Of a stretch of DNA of 32,021 bases, positions 22,429 through 30,428 are shown piece after piece; the stretch's first letter is position 1; each line of letters opens with the position of its first letter. A program made the translations under genes and the position numbers. The notes beneath the pieces are model-generated. The model had not been told where the DNA came from. It made no database searches and saw nothing but the letters and a program-made list of their open reading frames with translations. Origin of the DNA: a virus; IMG/VR virus record IMGVR_UViG_3300025086_000130, positions 1-32,021 of that record. The stretch is one strand, 5' to 3'.

Positions 22429-23511
22429 ATGCCCCCACGCAATCACAAGGATTGGATTAAGACTCCCAACGTAGAACACATCAGTTCGTCGATCTACTCT
22501 AGTCACGACATCTACAAACAGGAACTAGATAAGATATTCTCTAAAGTGTGGATACCCATGTGTCACTCCAGCGAACTACTATGCTTGGGGGATTACAGAA
22601 CTACACAGATAGCCTTGCAAAATGTGGTAGCGGTTCGTTTTGAGAACAACGTAATTAAAACATTCTTGACCGACAAAGTAAAATCCCCCGCTGGTAACAA
22701 TCTGTCTATGGTCTATCATTCTGGCGGCTGGCAGGAATTACCCTGCGAAGTAAAGCATGGGGGTATGGTCTGGACTACCCTAAACACTAACCCAGATCAA
22801 AGCGTAGATGAGTGGACAGGTGGTGCATTCGACTGTATCGCGGATGCTATCGACACTGAAGAGATGGAAGTCTTTCACTACCACAAGGCAGTAATAGATA
22901 CAAACTACAAGCTGTGGCACGATACCAACAGCGAGTTCTATCACGATTTCATGCACTACTTTAATCGTGTCTCAGGGTTTAACGATGAATACTTTGCTAG
23001 AAAAAACATACCATTCGATAACGGACATGTTAATGTTAGCAGCTTCACCGTTAACTACGAGGAGTACGATGGGTTTGAGGATAGAGGAGAGCTTAGTTTC
23101 CCTAACCTGCCACCCAATCAGTGGTACATGGTTGACCTGTTCCCCGGATTTAATTTTAATCTTCGGGGTAGTGCTTATCGAAGCGATAGCGTTACACCTC
23201 TTGGGCCAAACAAAGTTCTTATTGAGTTTCGCGGCTACGGTCTTAAGAAGGATACCCCAGAGGAACGGCAGACTCGTATCAAGCATCACAACTCTATCTG
23301 GGGTCCATTCGGGCGTAACCTACACGAAGACTTGATAGGCGTAGCTGGTCAGGGTACAACAATGCGCGAGGGAACCGAACCTCGTAATATCCTGCACGGA
23401 CGACATGAGAACAGCACCATCCACGACGAAGTTGGTATGCGTCACTACTACGCAGAGTGGAGCAAATGGATGGGCTTGGATGCAAGTAAGTCTTGGCAAT
23501 TAGCGGCGTAG
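22429..23511 (+). CDS. Rieske-oxygenase-like protein lacking the Rieske cluster ligands (360 aa)
   Basis: Residues 15-80 (SSSIYSSHDIYKQELDKIFSKVW, then GDYRTTQIALQNVVAVR) follow the start of Rieske non-haem iron oxygenase alpha subunits. Where CxH and CxxH ligands should stand (about 80-105), the protein reads FLTDKVKSPAGNN and MVYHSGGW, so no [2Fe-2S] site is possible and the domain is shortened. The catalytic domain keeps NYKLWHDTNSEFYHDFMH (H172, H176) and a later D301 in NLHEDLIGV, candidates for the 2-His-1-carboxylate iron site. The H-x3-H spacing is one residue shorter than is common. Substrate is unknown. It may be a structural scaffold or an enzyme with outside electrons. There is no clear ribosome site. 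Confidence 0.75.
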   Translation: MPPRNHKDWIKTPNVEHISSSIYSSHDIYKQELDKIFSKVWIPMCHSSELLCLGDYRTTQIALQNVVAVRFENNVIKTFLTDKVKSPAGNNLSMVYHSGGWQELPCEVKHGGMVWTTLNTNPDQSVDEWTGGAFDCIADAIDTEEMEVFHYHKAVIDTNYKLWHDTNSEFYHDFMHYFNRVSGFNDEYFARKNIPFDNGHVNVSSFTVNYEEYDGFEDRGELSFPNLPPNQWYMVDLFPGFNFNLRGSAYRSDSVTPLGPNKVLIEFRGYGLKKDTPEERQTRIKHHNSIWGPFGRNLHEDLIGVAGQGTTMREGTEPRNILHGRHENSTIHDEVGMRHYYAEWSKWMGLDASKSWQLAA

Positions 23512-23513
23512 CA

Positions 23514-23672
23514 ATGATTTGCATACTTTCAATCAATCCGATTGAAGTTAAGGCTGTGGTCCACGACACTCACAAATGGATGTCTAGCTGTCATGTAGCT
23601 TTAACCGAACACGGGTTTGACAATCCTGACGCAAACTGTTTCTGCGTTGCAATGGATAAAGAAGCTGAATAA
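23514..23672 (+). CDS. Small cysteine-rich protein (52 aa)
   Basis: The ATG lies two bases after the oxygenase-like stop codon and its stop overlaps the next ATG. Cysteines stand in MICIL, SSCHV and NCFCV. The product is hydrophobic at the N-terminus. The close link to the oxygenase-like gene makes it a candidate partner, though nothing in it identifies a redox protein such as a ferredoxin. Confidence 0.55.
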   Translation: MICILSINPIEVKAVVHDTHKWMSSCHVALTEHGFDNPDANCFCVAMDKEAE

Positions 23673-24070
23673 TGGCTACAAAGCTAAGTGAGAATACCGA
23701 AGTTGCGCTACCCCTACGTAACATAATAAGCATGGTGGCTGCTGCATCTGTAGCAACGTGGGCATACTTTGGTATCATAGAACGCCTAAATCAGATAGAA
23801 ACAAACATCACAATGATGGAGTCTGACTTAGACCAAAACACAGAGTTCCGTATTAAGTGGCCTCGTGGTGAAATGGGTAGTCTTCCAGCAGACAGTGAAC
23901 AGTTCATGCTAATAGAGCATCTGTCAAATCAGTTAGATGACTTGGCTACACAGATAGATGAAGGCAAAGCTCCCTACGACCAGCAGCAGAAGTTAACCCT
24001 AGAGTTCTACGAGAAGCGATTAAACGCCCTAGAAGAAAACTTAGAGAAACTAAGAAATGGAAATCATTAA
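23672..24070 (+). CDS. Membrane-anchored coiled-coil protein, spanin-like (132 aa)
   Basis: One N-terminal transmembrane helix (about 17-35) is followed by a coiled-coil-rich periplasmic-type segment with IERLNQIETNITMMESDL. A Pro/Gly motif (RIKWPRGEMGSLPADSEQ) follows, and then a second coiled coil rich in Glu and Leu. The topology resembles i-spanins that connect inner and outer membrane, and the phage context (downstream of holin and lysozyme) fits. No outer-membrane partner with a lipobox was seen. Confidence 0.6.
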   Translation: MATKLSENTEVALPLRNIISMVAAASVATWAYFGIIERLNQIETNITMMESDLDQNTEFRIKWPRGEMGSLPADSEQFMLIEHLSNQLDDLATQIDEGKAPYDQQQKLTLEFYEKRLNALEENLEKLRNGNH

Positions 24071-24278
24071 AACCATAACTCTTATCTTGTATATGGGCGG
24101 TGACGTTTCTGAACACACAGCATTTGAAAAGATATCAAAATGCCTAAAAGCTAAAAGAACCATAGAAAGGAACTTGTATAAGAAAAGCCAGACAGTACGG
24201 TACTCCTGTGAAAATAAAACTGTAGAAGTATCCAGAAATGCTGATGGTTCTAACTATATAGTTCGTATAGTAGAATAA
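24057..24278 (+). CDS. Small possibly exported protein (73 aa)
   Basis: A short hydrophobic N-terminus (MEIIKTITLILYMGG) and two cysteines (in SKCLKAKR and YSCENK) suggest an exported, disulfide-bonded domain with strand-rich C-terminus. It overlaps the spanin-like gene by 14 bases. It could be the partner of the preceding protein, which is an inference from arrangement. Confidence 0.5.
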   Translation: MEIIKTITLILYMGGDVSEHTAFEKISKCLKAKRTIERNLYKKSQTVRYSCENKTVEVSRNADGSNYIVRIVE

Positions 24279-24303
24279 CCACAACCAAAACGAAAGTAAC
24301 CTA

Positions 24304-24798
24304 ATGATTGCAGAAACACTCGCGGGTATAGCCCTTGTGAAGAGTGCCGTAGACGGTATCAAATCTGCAATAGGAACCGCCAACGACATCGGGGACATAG
24401 CAGGTTACATAGACAATCTGTTCGAAGGCGAAAAACAGGTACAACAAGTTCGCAACAAAAAAGCCGGTAACGTAAGTATTGGTGACCAGTTTGGTGTAGA
24501 TACTGTTGCCCGTGACGTAATTGATGCACGTATCGCTGCAGAAAAACTCCAAGAAGTAGCCACGATGGTTGACATGCGGTTTGGGCCGGGAACTTGGAAG
24601 GGTATAGTTATTGAACGGGCCAACCGTATCAAGGCTGCAAAAGAAGCTGCAGCAGCAGCCCGAAGAGCAGAAATTCTAAAGCAAGAAGAAATAATGGAGA
24701 ACATCAAAGTAGCGGCTCTGATAGTAATGGTTTTTGCAATCGGTATTGGACTCTTGATAGCGTTGATGGTTTCCACTGCATCTGCCCTTATTAATTAA
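24304..24798 (+). CDS. C-terminally membrane-anchored helical protein (164 aa)
   Basis: The protein has a long soluble helical region with KAAKEAAAAARRAEILKQEE ahead of a C-terminal hydrophobic helix (about 136-163, including FAIGIGLLIALM). Gly/Ala-rich N-terminal helices precede it. Such tail-anchored proteins occur among marine phage late genes. Ejection, lysis and membrane-contact roles are all possible. It is followed by the strong promoter at 24803-24831. Confidence 0.6.
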   Translation: MIAETLAGIALVKSAVDGIKSAIGTANDIGDIAGYIDNLFEGEKQVQQVRNKKAGNVSIGDQFGVDTVARDVIDARIAAEKLQEVATMVDMRFGPGTWKGIVIERANRIKAAKEAAAAARRAEILKQEEIMENIKVAALIVMVFAIGIGLLIALMVSTASALIN

Positions 24799-24802
24799 AT
24801 TC

Positions 24803-24831
24803 TTGACTAAACTTCAAAATTCGTATATAAT
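24803..24831 (+). promoter_or_regulatory. Strong sigma70 promoter for the tail operon
   Basis: TTGACT (24803-24808), a 17-base spacer and perfect TATAAT (24826-24831), with an AT-rich spacer. It shares the TTGACT box and 17-base spacing with the promoter at 8100-8128. It lies 19 bases upstream of a gene with GAAGGGA before its ATG. Confidence 0.8.
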
Positions 24832-24849
24832 ACTTTTGAAGGGAATACT

Positions 24850-25074
24850 ATGAAACAACTTGCAATAGACGCACTGCGTTACAGATATGAGGCACAGAAA
24901 AAAAGTGCAAAATATACTCTCACAAATTACTTCCAAAATCCAGCAGCTATTGGAGAGCATCCTGACCTTCTTGAAGAAATGGACAAAGCTATTGGAAGCT
25001 GGGAAGAAGCTAACAGTAGGCTTCAAGCGTTGGATGACATCACAGATGATGGGTATCCGTCCCTGTTTGACTAA
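24850..25074 (+). CDS. Hypothetical helical protein (74 aa)
   Basis: An all-helical, Ala/Glu/Lys-rich protein (AIDALRYRYEAQKKSAKYTLTNYF) with acidic C-terminus, expressed first from the strong internal promoter behind GAAGGGA. It resembles short chaperone-like phage tail genes in size and composition. No function is assigned. Confidence 0.65.
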   Translation: MKQLAIDALRYRYEAQKKSAKYTLTNYFQNPAAIGEHPDLLEEMDKAIGSWEEANSRLQALDDITDDGYPSLFD

Positions 25075-25177
25075 CTACCTTGCACTGGGTTTGCTAAATT
25101 GTGGCAAGCCCTTTACTCGTGTAGGCAACTGGTTTTGGAAAAAGCATCGTACAGTTCTAGACTGGAATAAAAAGTGA
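25046..25177 (+). CDS. Tiny membrane-associated protein (43 aa)
   Basis: From the ATG at 25046 the frame gives MMGIRPCLTNYLALGLLNCG followed by a Trp/Lys-rich tail (FWKKHRTVLDWNKK). It overlaps the upstream gene by 29 bases. The frame is open from 24887, but the upstream part only shadows the previous gene. It could be a short amphipathic membrane protein. Confidence 0.45.
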   Translation: MMGIRPCLTNYLALGLLNCGKPFTRVGNWFWKKHRTVLDWNKK

Positions 25178-25326
25178 TACGTCACCAATTCTTAAAGCCA
25201 GTGTATTTAAGAAGAACAAAGTTTCCCCCCGTATACAAAAGAGAAGACTTGAAGCTTATACGTACTTTACCCGGCGGGGTCAGGCACTACAAACTAAAAG
25301 AGAAGAAGAGTAAGGTAAATGGCTAG
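25174..25326 (+). CDS. Small basic protein with GTG start (50 aa)
   Basis: GTG at 25174 overlaps the upstream stop codon (GTGA) and its own stop overlaps the tail adaptor ATG by eight bases. The product is basic (VYLRRTKFPPVYKREDLKLI, then LPGGVRHYKLKEKKSKVNG). It has no known family. The chain of overlaps on both sides is the main support. Confidence 0.5.
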   Translation: MIRHQFLKPVYLRRTKFPPVYKREDLKLIRTLPGGVRHYKLKEKKSKVNG

Positions 25327-26383
25327 TAGTTATCTTGTGTTAGTAAACAATGTTCTTCGGGACATGAACGAAGTCGAGCTTACCAGTTCTACGTTTGCTA
25401 CTTCTCGTGGTGTGCAGACAACTGTAAAAGACTACATCAACCGTTCAATATCTGACATACTAAACTCTGAACTAAACTGGCCCTTTACTCACGCTGAAGG
25501 GTCAATTGACGTTATTGCAGGTAAGTCTCTTTATAGCTACCAGTCTATAGCATCTACTTTAAAATATGTAGACTATGACAACATGATCCTGCAGCCTAAG
25601 AACTTTATACAAAATGGGGACTTTGAAATAGCAGGGTCTGCAAGTATAACTAACTGGACAACAGTAGGAGGTAGCCCTGCTGCAAGTTCAAAGTTTGGTA
25701 ACACCCTTCTACTTACCAGTGCAGAAGCAAGCCAAGAAGTTAACGACTTAATTGTAGGAAGATCGTATACAGTACTCACCCAGACTAGCGGTGCAACTTT
25801 AACCCTAGAGATTGGCACGAGTTCTGGTGGGTCACAAACAAAGTCAGCAACTCTGACGATCAGTAGCGGAAACGAAATTCTGCTTACTGAAACAACGTTT
25901 ACTGCGACTGCAACAACTCACTATGTTAGCTTCACAGAAGCAGCAGGGGCTGCAGCGTTTGTAAAGTTAGTTGAGTTGAGCGAGTCTGCAACATCAATTG
26001 CTTTGAAATACTTGTCCTACGAGGAGTATACAGAGCGATACAGGGAAAGAGACTCTCGACCTGATGTAGATAAGTTTGGTGATCCAGAGTATGTCTACAC
26101 CACATACAACGACGAAATAGGTTTGACACCTATACCTGACACCAGCAATCGCAGTCTGAAGTTTGATTACTACGTTGCATCATCTGCGTTGTCGGCGGCA
26201 ACGGACACATCTATCATACCAGAACGTTTCGAGCCAGTTATCAATGCTCGTTCAAAATACTACACCTACATGTTCCGTTCTGACACCCAAACTGCTCAGT
26301 TTGCTTTGAAAGAATACGAAGATGGCCTGAAGCGTATGCGAGTCGAGTTGCTAAATAGAAAAAACTATATGAGAGCAGTTTAA
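25319..26383 (+). CDS. Tail adaptor/tubular protein with inserted carbohydrate-binding-like domain (354 aa)
   Basis: The N-terminus (VLRDMNEVELTS, then VQTTVKDYINRSISDILN) and the C-terminal part (YLSYEEYTERYRERDSRPDV to the KRMRVELLNRKNYM end) fit the short-tail adaptor (T7 gp11/P22 gp4-like) that joins portal to tail hub. Residues about 95-222 are an insert starting FIQNGDFEIAG, with a beta-rich Ser/Thr/Gly composition like CBM4/9-type carbohydrate-binding modules. It would stand out from the tail surface and could touch host sugars. AAGG precedes the ATG. The adaptor call is firmer than the CBM call. Confidence 0.75.
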   Translation: MASSYLVLVNNVLRDMNEVELTSSTFATSRGVQTTVKDYINRSISDILNSELNWPFTHAEGSIDVIAGKSLYSYQSIASTLKYVDYDNMILQPKNFIQNGDFEIAGSASITNWTTVGGSPAASSKFGNTLLLTSAEASQEVNDLIVGRSYTVLTQTSGATLTLEIGTSSGGSQTKSATLTISSGNEILLTETTFTATATTHYVSFTEAAGAAAFVKLVELSESATSIALKYLSYEEYTERYRERDSRPDVDKFGDPEYVYTTYNDEIGLTPIPDTSNRSLKFDYYVASSALSAATDTSIIPERFEPVINARSKYYTYMFRSDTQTAQFALKEYEDGLKRMRVELLNRKNYMRAV

Positions 26384-26384
26384 C

Positions 26385-28115
26385 ATGCCAGATTTAGAAC
26401 TGCAGGGGGTTAGCCCCCTTTCTTTCAACTGCGAGGGTGGCTTGGTATTGAACAGGTCTACCTTTATTATGCAGCCGGGACAAGCTCTTGAGTTAGAGAA
26501 CTTTGAACCTGATGTTGGTGGCGGTTACAAAAGAATACTGGGCTTTCGTCCTTTTGTAAATCAGATTGTACCTGAAACAAACACTTCTGGTGAAGCTGTC
26601 TTGATGTCCACACAGTTCAATAACTTTGTACTGGCTGCACGAGGCGAAAAGATATTTAGTTCTGCATCTAGTGAGTTATCACAGGGCATTGCTTCAGCTA
26701 CAGCTATGACAGGGGCTGGAACACTAAACCTTGACAGCACTGACGGGTTTAGTTCCAGTGGCACTGTCCAGATAAACTCTGAAATATTTACCTACACAGG
26801 TAAGACTGCACTGACCCTGACAGGTGTAACAAGAGCAACGAGCAGCACTACCGCTGCAGCACACGCAGTCGATGACGTTGTTTCTGAAACTTGGACTGTA
26901 AGAGACACCGGAAGAACAAGCGCAGCCCGTTACAATTTTGAGCGATACAACTTTGACGGCAACGAAAAAATCATAGTCGTTGACCAGACCAACGCTCCCA
27001 CAATATTTAATACGTCTCTTGCCGCAACAGATGTAAGCAACAGTGCGGTAGCTGGTGCCAAACACATTGCTGCTTTTAAGAACCACATGTTCTACTCCGG
27101 CATGTCTGCTACACCCCAAGAGATAGTCTTTAGCGAACCCTTCGATGAGGATGCGTTTGTTTCAGGGCAGGGTGCCGGAAGTATCAAGGTTGACGACACG
27201 ATTGTTGGCTTGAGGGCTTTCCGGGGTGACTTGTTTATCTTCTGTGAGAACAGGATATTTAAGTTGGGCGGCAGTTCGCTCAGTGACTTTGCAATTGTTC
27301 CTGTTACTAGAAACATTGGGTGTGTAAACGGCTTTACCATCTTGGAATTTGCTGGTGACTTGGTGTTCTTGGGGCCGGATGGCTTGCGTACTGTTGCTGG
27401 TACAGCCCGTATTGGTGACGTTGAGTTGGGTACTATCAGCACCAACGTTCAGCAGTTGTTTAGGGATAACCTGACTAATGCGGAAGCGTTTGTTTCCCTA
27501 GTCATACCCGACAAGACACAGTACCGTATCTTCTTTTCAAAAGAGGGACAGGCACAGACATCTTCACTAGGGGCTATCTGTGTTATGAAGGGACAGGCAT
27601 TTGAGTTTTCGACTATGAAGGGTATTCGTCCTGCTTGTGCGGATACGATAGTTGAGGCGGGAGATGTGGTAGCTATACATGGTGGCTTTGACGGCTTTAT
27701 ATACAGGCAGGAAAGAAGCAATACATTTGATGGTGCATTAATCAACGCCAAGTACAGAAGTCCTGACTTGAGCATGGGCGACCCCGGAGTTCGCAAACAC
27801 ATGCAGCGGGTCAACATCAACTATGCACCGGAGTCAACCCTAGACGCAGATTTGTTTGTAAGGTACGACTATGAATCCAGTAACTCTATTCGCCCTGCAC
27901 CGTACCCGCTAGACAGTACAAATGTTGCAGGTACATATGGTAGTTCGACTTACGGAAACGCAGTGTACGGTGGACCGTCACAGCCTATTGTTCGTAAAGC
28001 AGTAGAAGGTTCAGGATTTGCTGTAGCATTACGAGTAGAAGACGGGGCAACCGCTACTGCCCCTTACACCCTAAAAGGGTTTCAATTAGAATTTCAGGTG
28101 GGAGCAAGAAGGTAA
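26385..28115 (+). CDS. Tail hub / DNA-stabilisation protein (576 aa)
   Basis: The protein contains YKRILGFRPF, ENFEPDVGGGY, CENRIFKLGGSSLSDF and GDLVFLGPDGLRTV, characteristic of a propeller-like hub of short-tailed phages (P22 gp10/T7 gp12 type). An extra domain at about 100-170 (TLNLDSTDGFSSSGTVQIN, then EIFTYTGKTALTLTGVTRAT) is a beta module seen in other phage tail proteins. It lies one base after the adaptor gene and closes the tail tube around DNA. Confidence 0.75.
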   Translation: MPDLELQGVSPLSFNCEGGLVLNRSTFIMQPGQALELENFEPDVGGGYKRILGFRPFVNQIVPETNTSGEAVLMSTQFNNFVLAARGEKIFSSASSELSQGIASATAMTGAGTLNLDSTDGFSSSGTVQINSEIFTYTGKTALTLTGVTRATSSTTAAAHAVDDVVSETWTVRDTGRTSAARYNFERYNFDGNEKIIVVDQTNAPTIFNTSLAATDVSNSAVAGAKHIAAFKNHMFYSGMSATPQEIVFSEPFDEDAFVSGQGAGSIKVDDTIVGLRAFRGDLFIFCENRIFKLGGSSLSDFAIVPVTRNIGCVNGFTILEFAGDLVFLGPDGLRTVAGTARIGDVELGTISTNVQQLFRDNLTNAEAFVSLVIPDKTQYRIFFSKEGQAQTSSLGAICVMKGQAFEFSTMKGIRPACADTIVEAGDVVAIHGGFDGFIYRQERSNTFDGALINAKYRSPDLSMGDPGVRKHMQRVNINYAPESTLDADLFVRYDYESSNSIRPAPYPLDSTNVAGTYGSSTYGNAVYGGPSQPIVRKAVEGSGFAVALRVEDGATATAPYTLKGFQLEFQVGARR

Positions 28116-30419
28116 ATGGGCGCAACCTATACACGACAGTCCACGTATGCTGACGGCGATACAATTTCCGCTGCAGATACCAACGACGAGTTTAACCAAC
28201 TACTTGCGGCATTTGCTGCAAGCACGGGCCACACGCACGATGGAACTGCTGCAGAGGGGGGACCAATCTCTGCTCTGGCAAGTAACAGCATCACTTTTGG
28301 AACAGGTGCAGACACCGACATTGCGATTACCTTTGACGGTAATACCAGTGACGGCGTTCTCACATGGATGGAAGATGAGGATTACTTTCAATTCTCTGAC
28401 GACATACTCATGTCCACCACCGAAAAGATACAGTTCCGTGACACTGCAATATACATCAACTCCAGCACAGACGGTCAACTTGACCTTGTAGCTGACACAG
28501 AAATACAGATTGCAGCCACAACCATTGATGTAAACGGCAACCTAGATGTTAGCGGAACCGTTGTTGGAGCTAGTACAGTATCGGCAGGTACAGCGTTTGT
28601 CCCTGATGCAAGTGATGGTGCCGCACTAGGTACATCATCTCTAGAGTTTAGCGACCTGTTTCTTGCTGATGCAGCCGTAATTAACTTAGGCGCAGACCAA
28701 GACACAACTCTTACCCACGTTGCTGACACAGGCATTCTTCTGAACTCAACCCGACAGTTACAGTTTGGTGATAGCGGCACATACATACATCAGTCAGCCG
28801 ACGGTGTCCTCGACCTTGTGTCTGACACTGAAATAGAAATCAACGCTACCACAATCGACATAAACGGTGCGGCTGAACTGTCAGGTAACCTTACTCTTGG
28901 CGCACAACTCCGTATGCCGGATAATACAGCAAGTAAGATACTTGTTGCAGATGGTACTAGTTACGAAGAGAAGGCAGTCGGTGACCTTTCTGAAATATCC
29001 ACAGTAGCGAACGACGACGTATTTCTTGCTGTAGATACATCAGGCGGTGGACTAAAGAAGATTTCAAGAAGCACTATAGTTGCAGGTCTTGCCACATCCG
29101 GGGCTATATCTAACGTAGTTGAGGACACCACTCCCCAGCTAGGTGGCAACCTCGACATGAATGGTGCGGATATCATCACGACATCCAACGCCACAATAGA
29201 CTTGGCTCCTAATGGTACAGGTACGGTGGTTGTACGGGGAAACACCAACTCAGGTGCTATTGTATTCAACTGTGAATCAAACTCACACGGTCAAAAAGTA
29301 TACGGACAACCCCACTCTGCTGCTGTAACAAACACTCTAATGCTACCTGCAGGTGCTAACTCAACTCTTGTTTCCCTTGTATCAACAGACACACTAACAA
29401 ACAAGACGCTTACTAGCCCTGTCCTAAATACAGCCACTGTAGGCACATCCATTGTTCCTGCTAGTGCGGATGGGGCAACTCTTGGAACTGCATCTGCTGA
29501 GTTCAGTGACCTGTTCCTTGCGGATGCAGGTACCGTGCAATTTGGTAATGACCAAGATGTAACCCTGACCCACGTTGCTGATACGGGGTTGCTACTCAAC
29601 ACAGCAAGTGTAATTCAGTTCCGTGACTCTGCAATTAACATTGGCTCTCCGGCTGATGGTGACTTGGATATAAACGCTGACGATGAGATTGAGTTGAACT
29701 CAACCCTGATTGACATCAACGGTAACGTAGAGATTAGTGGCACTGCAGCAATAACTGGCATTGCAACTTTTACTGATGATATAGTAATAGGTGATGGAAA
29801 AACTATTGGCTCCACAAGTGATGTTGATGCAATTACAATTGCAGCTAACGGACAGCTTACCCTTACACAACAGTTGAACGGTACAGCAGGAGACTTTAGT
29901 GGTGATGTAGGTGCTGCAACTTTCCAGCCAGACGGTGACACTTCCGCCGGTGATAATGCTGCTATCGGCTACGCAGCCGCTGAAGGACTTATCCTAACAG
30001 GGCAAGGTTCCTCTACAGACGTTACAATCAAAAACGACGCGGATGCTACCGTTGCCTCAATCGCAACAGGCACAACCATATTCACTATGAATGATGATGT
30101 GGGAGTTAGCGGAAGAGCAGTTGGTCATGTTACCACAGACAACGATGGCAGCTTCGACTTAGCTGTGGGCAACGACTTTAAGTGTACTACCGCTGGGAAC
30201 CTAACGCTTACCTTTACCAACCCAGCAGCAGGACAAAGCGGCAACATCATGTTTATCAACGGCAGCAACCACACTATTTCTGCACATGCCAGTGTAGCAA
30301 TTAACGCTGATGTACTAACAGCCATCTCAGCCAGCGGCACATACCATCTTGCTTATTACTGTAGCGCAGCATCCGGGGACAATACTATCCTAGTCAGTGC
30401 TTCGGCTATCTTAACTTAG
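28116..30419 (+). CDS. Repetitive tail fibre protein (767 aa)
   Basis: The N-terminal region with GHTHDGTAAEGGPI is typical of tail-attached fibre proteins. Two repeat types alternate. A 43-residue unit (QFRDTAIYINSSTDGQLDLV and relatives) is present three times at 28428-28556, 28758-28886 and 29613-29741. A longer unit with EFSDLFLADAAVINLG and THVADTG is present twice at 28599-28757 and 29454-29612. The C-terminus is beta-rich (FTNPAAGQSGNIMFINGS). A shaft made of modular repeats, probably trimeric, is likely. AAGG precedes the ATG. Confidence 0.85.
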   Translation: MGATYTRQSTYADGDTISAADTNDEFNQLLAAFAASTGHTHDGTAAEGGPISALASNSITFGTGADTDIAITFDGNTSDGVLTWMEDEDYFQFSDDILMSTTEKIQFRDTAIYINSSTDGQLDLVADTEIQIAATTIDVNGNLDVSGTVVGASTVSAGTAFVPDASDGAALGTSSLEFSDLFLADAAVINLGADQDTTLTHVADTGILLNSTRQLQFGDSGTYIHQSADGVLDLVSDTEIEINATTIDINGAAELSGNLTLGAQLRMPDNTASKILVADGTSYEEKAVGDLSEISTVANDDVFLAVDTSGGGLKKISRSTIVAGLATSGAISNVVEDTTPQLGGNLDMNGADIITTSNATIDLAPNGTGTVVVRGNTNSGAIVFNCESNSHGQKVYGQPHSAAVTNTLMLPAGANSTLVSLVSTDTLTNKTLTSPVLNTATVGTSIVPASADGATLGTASAEFSDLFLADAGTVQFGNDQDVTLTHVADTGLLLNTASVIQFRDSAINIGSPADGDLDINADDEIELNSTLIDINGNVEISGTAAITGIATFTDDIVIGDGKTIGSTSDVDAITIAANGQLTLTQQLNGTAGDFSGDVGAATFQPDGDTSAGDNAAIGYAAAEGLILTGQGSSTDVTIKNDADATVASIATGTTIFTMNDDVGVSGRAVGHVTTDNDGSFDLAVGNDFKCTTAGNLTLTFTNPAAGQSGNIMFINGSNHTISAHASVAINADVLTAISASGTYHLAYYCSAASGDNTILVSASAILT
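28428..29741 (+). repeat. Protein-coding repeats in the tail fibre
   Basis: Three copies of a 129-base unit and two of a 159-base unit alternate in order A-B-A, spacer, B-A, with diverged sequence. They are conserved at protein level, with hallmark LDLVADTEIQIAATTIDVNG-like and EFSDLFLAD segments. This is fibre-shaft duplication and not a CRISPR or mobile element. Confidence 0.75.
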
Positions 30420-30428
30420 GGAATACGA

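Noticed and set aside
24887-25045. Upstream part of the frame encoding the 43-residue protein
   Set aside because: It is antiphase to the well-supported gene at 24850-25074. Only the part from the ATG at 25046 looks independently useful.
28428-29741. Regular repeats that could suggest CRISPR or a tandem array
   Set aside because: The repeats are in frame, conserved at protein level and lie in a tail fibre gene. There are no short identical direct repeats with unique spacers.
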